Below are positions 62,572 to 64,000 of a stretch of DNA of 64,000 nt, one piece after another; within the stretch, counting starts at the first letter, position 1; every line of letters begins with the position of its first letter. This DNA comes from Acidimicrobiales bacterium (lineage in GTDB: Bacteria > Actinomycetota > Acidimicrobiia > Acidimicrobiales > RAAP-2). The position numbers and the translations under genes were made by a program. The DNA lies in contig JANYFR010000021.1 in assembly GCA_025362585.1 (NCBI GenBank), forward strand, positions 1 through 64,000, read 5' to 3'. Under the pieces are notes generated by a model. The model was not told where the DNA came from, made no database searches, and saw only the letters and a program-made list of their open reading frames with translations.

Positions 62572-63320
62572 TGTCGCTCCTCGGGGTCCATCGTCAAGGT
62601 ACCGGACCGACCCTCGTGTGGCTGCACGGATTCACCCAGACGAGGGACTCGGCCCACTTGTTTCGTACCATTCTGGCAGGTACCTACGAAGTCGTGACCC
62701 TCGACCTGCCCGGCCACGGACGAAACGCCGCAATCGAGGCGTCGCTCGTCGAAACGGCCGACCTCCTCGCCGAGGTGCTCCCGCGCGAACCGTTCATCCT
62801 CGGCGGCTACTCGTTCGGCGCCCGCGTGGCCCTGCACTTCGCGTTGTGCCACCCCGAGCGCCTGCACCGTCTCGTCCTGCTCGGCGCGACGCGCGGGATT
62901 GAAGATCCGTCGCAGCGGGTCGAACGTCGCCAGCGCGACGACGCGATCGCCGAACGCGTGGAGATGATTGGTGCGGACCGCTTTCTCGACGAATGGCTCG
63001 CCCAGCCGATGTTCCAAGGACTTCCCCCGGACCCGCGCGAACGTGCCGCTCGCAGCTCCAACGCCCACGGCCTCGCCACGTCGCTGCGCCGAGCGGGCAC
63101 CGGTACCCAGGAGTGGCTCGGGCCGCGGATGTCGAAGGTTCTCGTGCCGACCCTCACCTTGGCCGGCTCGGACGACGTCAAATTCTCCGTCGAGGCCAAC
63201 GCCATCGCCGCAGAGGTCGTGAACGGTCGAAGTGGCGTCGTTGGTTCGGCCGGTCACGCCGCGCACCTCGAACGGCCCGAGGAGAGCGCCCGCCTCGTCA
63301 TCGAATTTCAGCGCCAGTAG
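62571..63320 (+). CDS. menH: MenH-like alpha/beta hydrolase (SHCHC synthase)
   Basis: Probably removes pyruvate from the MenD product. The 249-aa alpha/beta hydrolase has WLHGFTQT, the nucleophile elbow GYSFGARVAL, the Asp in GSDDVKF and His in GHAAHLERPE. The track's 62412 start is a shadow over menD; ATG at 62571 starts the fold. No Shine-Dalgarno; TACGCT lies 8 nt upstream. Its end overlaps menA by 13 bases. Confidence 0.87.
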   Translation: MSLLGVHRQGTGPTLVWLHGFTQTRDSAHLFRTILAGTYEVVTLDLPGHGRNAAIEASLVETADLLAEVLPREPFILGGYSFGARVALHFALCHPERLHRLVLLGATRGIEDPSQRVERRQRDDAIAERVEMIGADRFLDEWLAQPMFQGLPPDPRERAARSSNAHGLATSLRRAGTGTQEWLGPRMSKVLVPTLTLAGSDDVKFSVEANAIAAEVVNGRSGVVGSAGHAAHLERPEESARLVIEFQRQ

Positions 63321-64000
63321 GGTTCGGCCGAGAGCAACGTCGCGAGCAAGACCCCGAGCAGCAACTGGGCTCGCGCGGAAAACTGGAGCAGGGGAATAAG
63401 TTCGCGTCCCCGTCGAGTGGAGAACGCGAGACGAATGGCCGGCGCGTAGGCGACGAGCGCCACGAGGGGCACGAGCGGCTGGCGGGCGAGGACGGTCCCC
63501 ACGAAGACGCCGACGACACAGGCCACGTACAGCCACGACGCGCGTCGACGTCCGAGACGTGCCGCGAGGGTCATTTTGCCCGCCGCCTGGTCGCCCTCGA
63601 CGTCGCGCAGGTTGTTGGCTTCGAGCAGGGCGCAGGCCATCGCACCGGTGGCGACGCCCAACCACCACGCTCGCACCGGAATGGTCTCGTGCTGCACAAA
63701 GGCGGTACCGACGGTCGCGACGAGTCCGAAGTAAATGAAAACAAAGAGTTCGCCGAAGCCGAAGTAGCCGTAGGGCTTGGGCCCACCGGTGTAGAACCAT
63801 CCGGCGAGCAGAGCGCTGGCCCCAATGGCGACCAGCCACCACGAGGTGCGCGACGCGAGCAGCAGGCCGACGAGCGCACCTAGGGCGAAGGTGGCGAACG
63901 CCGCGTTGCGCACCCGACGTGGCGTCACCAACCCTGACGCGGTCAGTCGAAACGGACCCACCCGCGCCGCGTCCGTGCCCCGGATGCCGTCGGAGTAGTC
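63308..64000 (-). CDS. menA: 1,4-dihydroxy-2-naphthoate polyprenyltransferase, 5' part beyond window
   Basis: Membrane prenyltransferase of menaquinone synthesis. The frame stays open to base 64000, and the coded DYSDGIRGTDAARVGP is the first Asp motif of the family, so the gene starts outside the window and the track's start at 63961 is internal. The second Asp motif is NNLRDVEGDQAAGK. At least seven hydrophobic segments remain. It converges on menH. Confidence 0.92.
   Translation of the reverse strand, partial: DYSDGIRGTDAARVGPFRLTASGLVTPRRVRNAAFATFALGALVGLLLASRTSWWLVAIGASALLAGWFYTGGPKPYGYFGFGELFVFIYFGLVATVGTAFVQHETIPVRAWWLGVATGAMACALLEANNLRDVEGDQAAGKMTLAARLGRRRASWLYVACVVGVFVGTVLARQPLVPLVALVAYAPAIRLAFSTRRGRELIPLLQFSARAQLLLGVLLATLLSAEPYWR

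Noticed and set aside
60664-62697. 677-aa plus-strand ORF
   Set aside because: It is antisense to ccdA/menD, has random Arg/Pro-rich composition and no recognisable domain. GC-rich codon bias opens such shadow frames.

Overview
The window reads as chromosomal DNA from a high-GC actinobacterium, most likely class Acidimicrobiia. This rests on my reading of the 16S gene, the strong GC bias, an actinobacterial IHF (mihF), a degenerate PriA, and two gene blocks in the order familiar from Mycobacterium and Streptomyces: infC-rpmI-rplT-trmH-pheST-arg, and aro-efp-nusB // pyrR-pyrBC-carAB-pyrD-pyrF-mihF-gmk-rpoZ-coaBC-metK-priA-fmt-rpe-rib. The class assignment is inference. I found no tRNA, CRISPR array, prophage, transposase or integrase. 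Most genes, including the rRNA operon, lie on the minus strand.

Layout. 1-2160: 5' part of a 23S gene, a tRNA-less spacer and a complete 16S gene. 2161-2939: rrn leader and promoters, then a divergent DUF1059 gene. 2965-6315: a large RecB-like nuclease/RNase H-like/SF1 helicase fusion. 6405-12207: arginine operon argC-B-F-R-G-H, each junction a 4-bp start/stop overlap, without argJ or argD. 12275-13847: an EamA exporter and an acyl-ACP thioesterase. 13875-19458: infC-rpmI-rplT-trmH-pheS-pheT, with infC probably starting at AUC. 19719-23478: a DUF1844 gene, an OmpR-type two-component system and two divergent secreted-repeat genes. 23540-27164: rpe-ribD-ribBA-ribH-cold-shock-like gene, without ribE. 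27194-43007: fmt, def, priA, metK, coaBC, rpoZ, gmk, mihF and the pyrimidine operon, headed by pyrR with a PyrR-binding RNA hairpin. 43117-51883: an aa3-type terminal oxidase island (ctaC/D/E, two CtaG-like proteins, Sco, a cupredoxin-like protein, small membrane proteins) lying between nusB and pyrR. 52197-56410: aroC-K-B-Q, efp, nusB. 56444-64000: NfuA-like, small unknowns, lipoprotein, tyrS, ccdA, menD, menH and the end of menA.

Most distinctive points. (1) Two genes for secreted proteins share a roughly 66-aa repeat not tied to any family I recognise. Their promoters carry matching 11-bp-period direct repeats overlapping the -35 position, next to a divergent OmpR/PhoP-type regulator gene. 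(2) About a dozen transcription units show a TANNNT -10 hexamer almost always exactly 6 nt before the start codon, which suggests leaderless mRNAs. (3) Short genes missed by the ORF track: a 37-aa membrane protein in the oxidase operon, a TTG-started cold-shock-like gene behind ribH, and a possible 5-codon leader ORF before the response regulator. (4) The oxidase subunit I seems to lack the usual D- and K-channel residues.

Starts were chosen from Shine-Dalgarno sites, operon overlaps and family alignment, and often differ from the longest ORF in the track. Family assignments come from recognised motifs and were not checked by database search.
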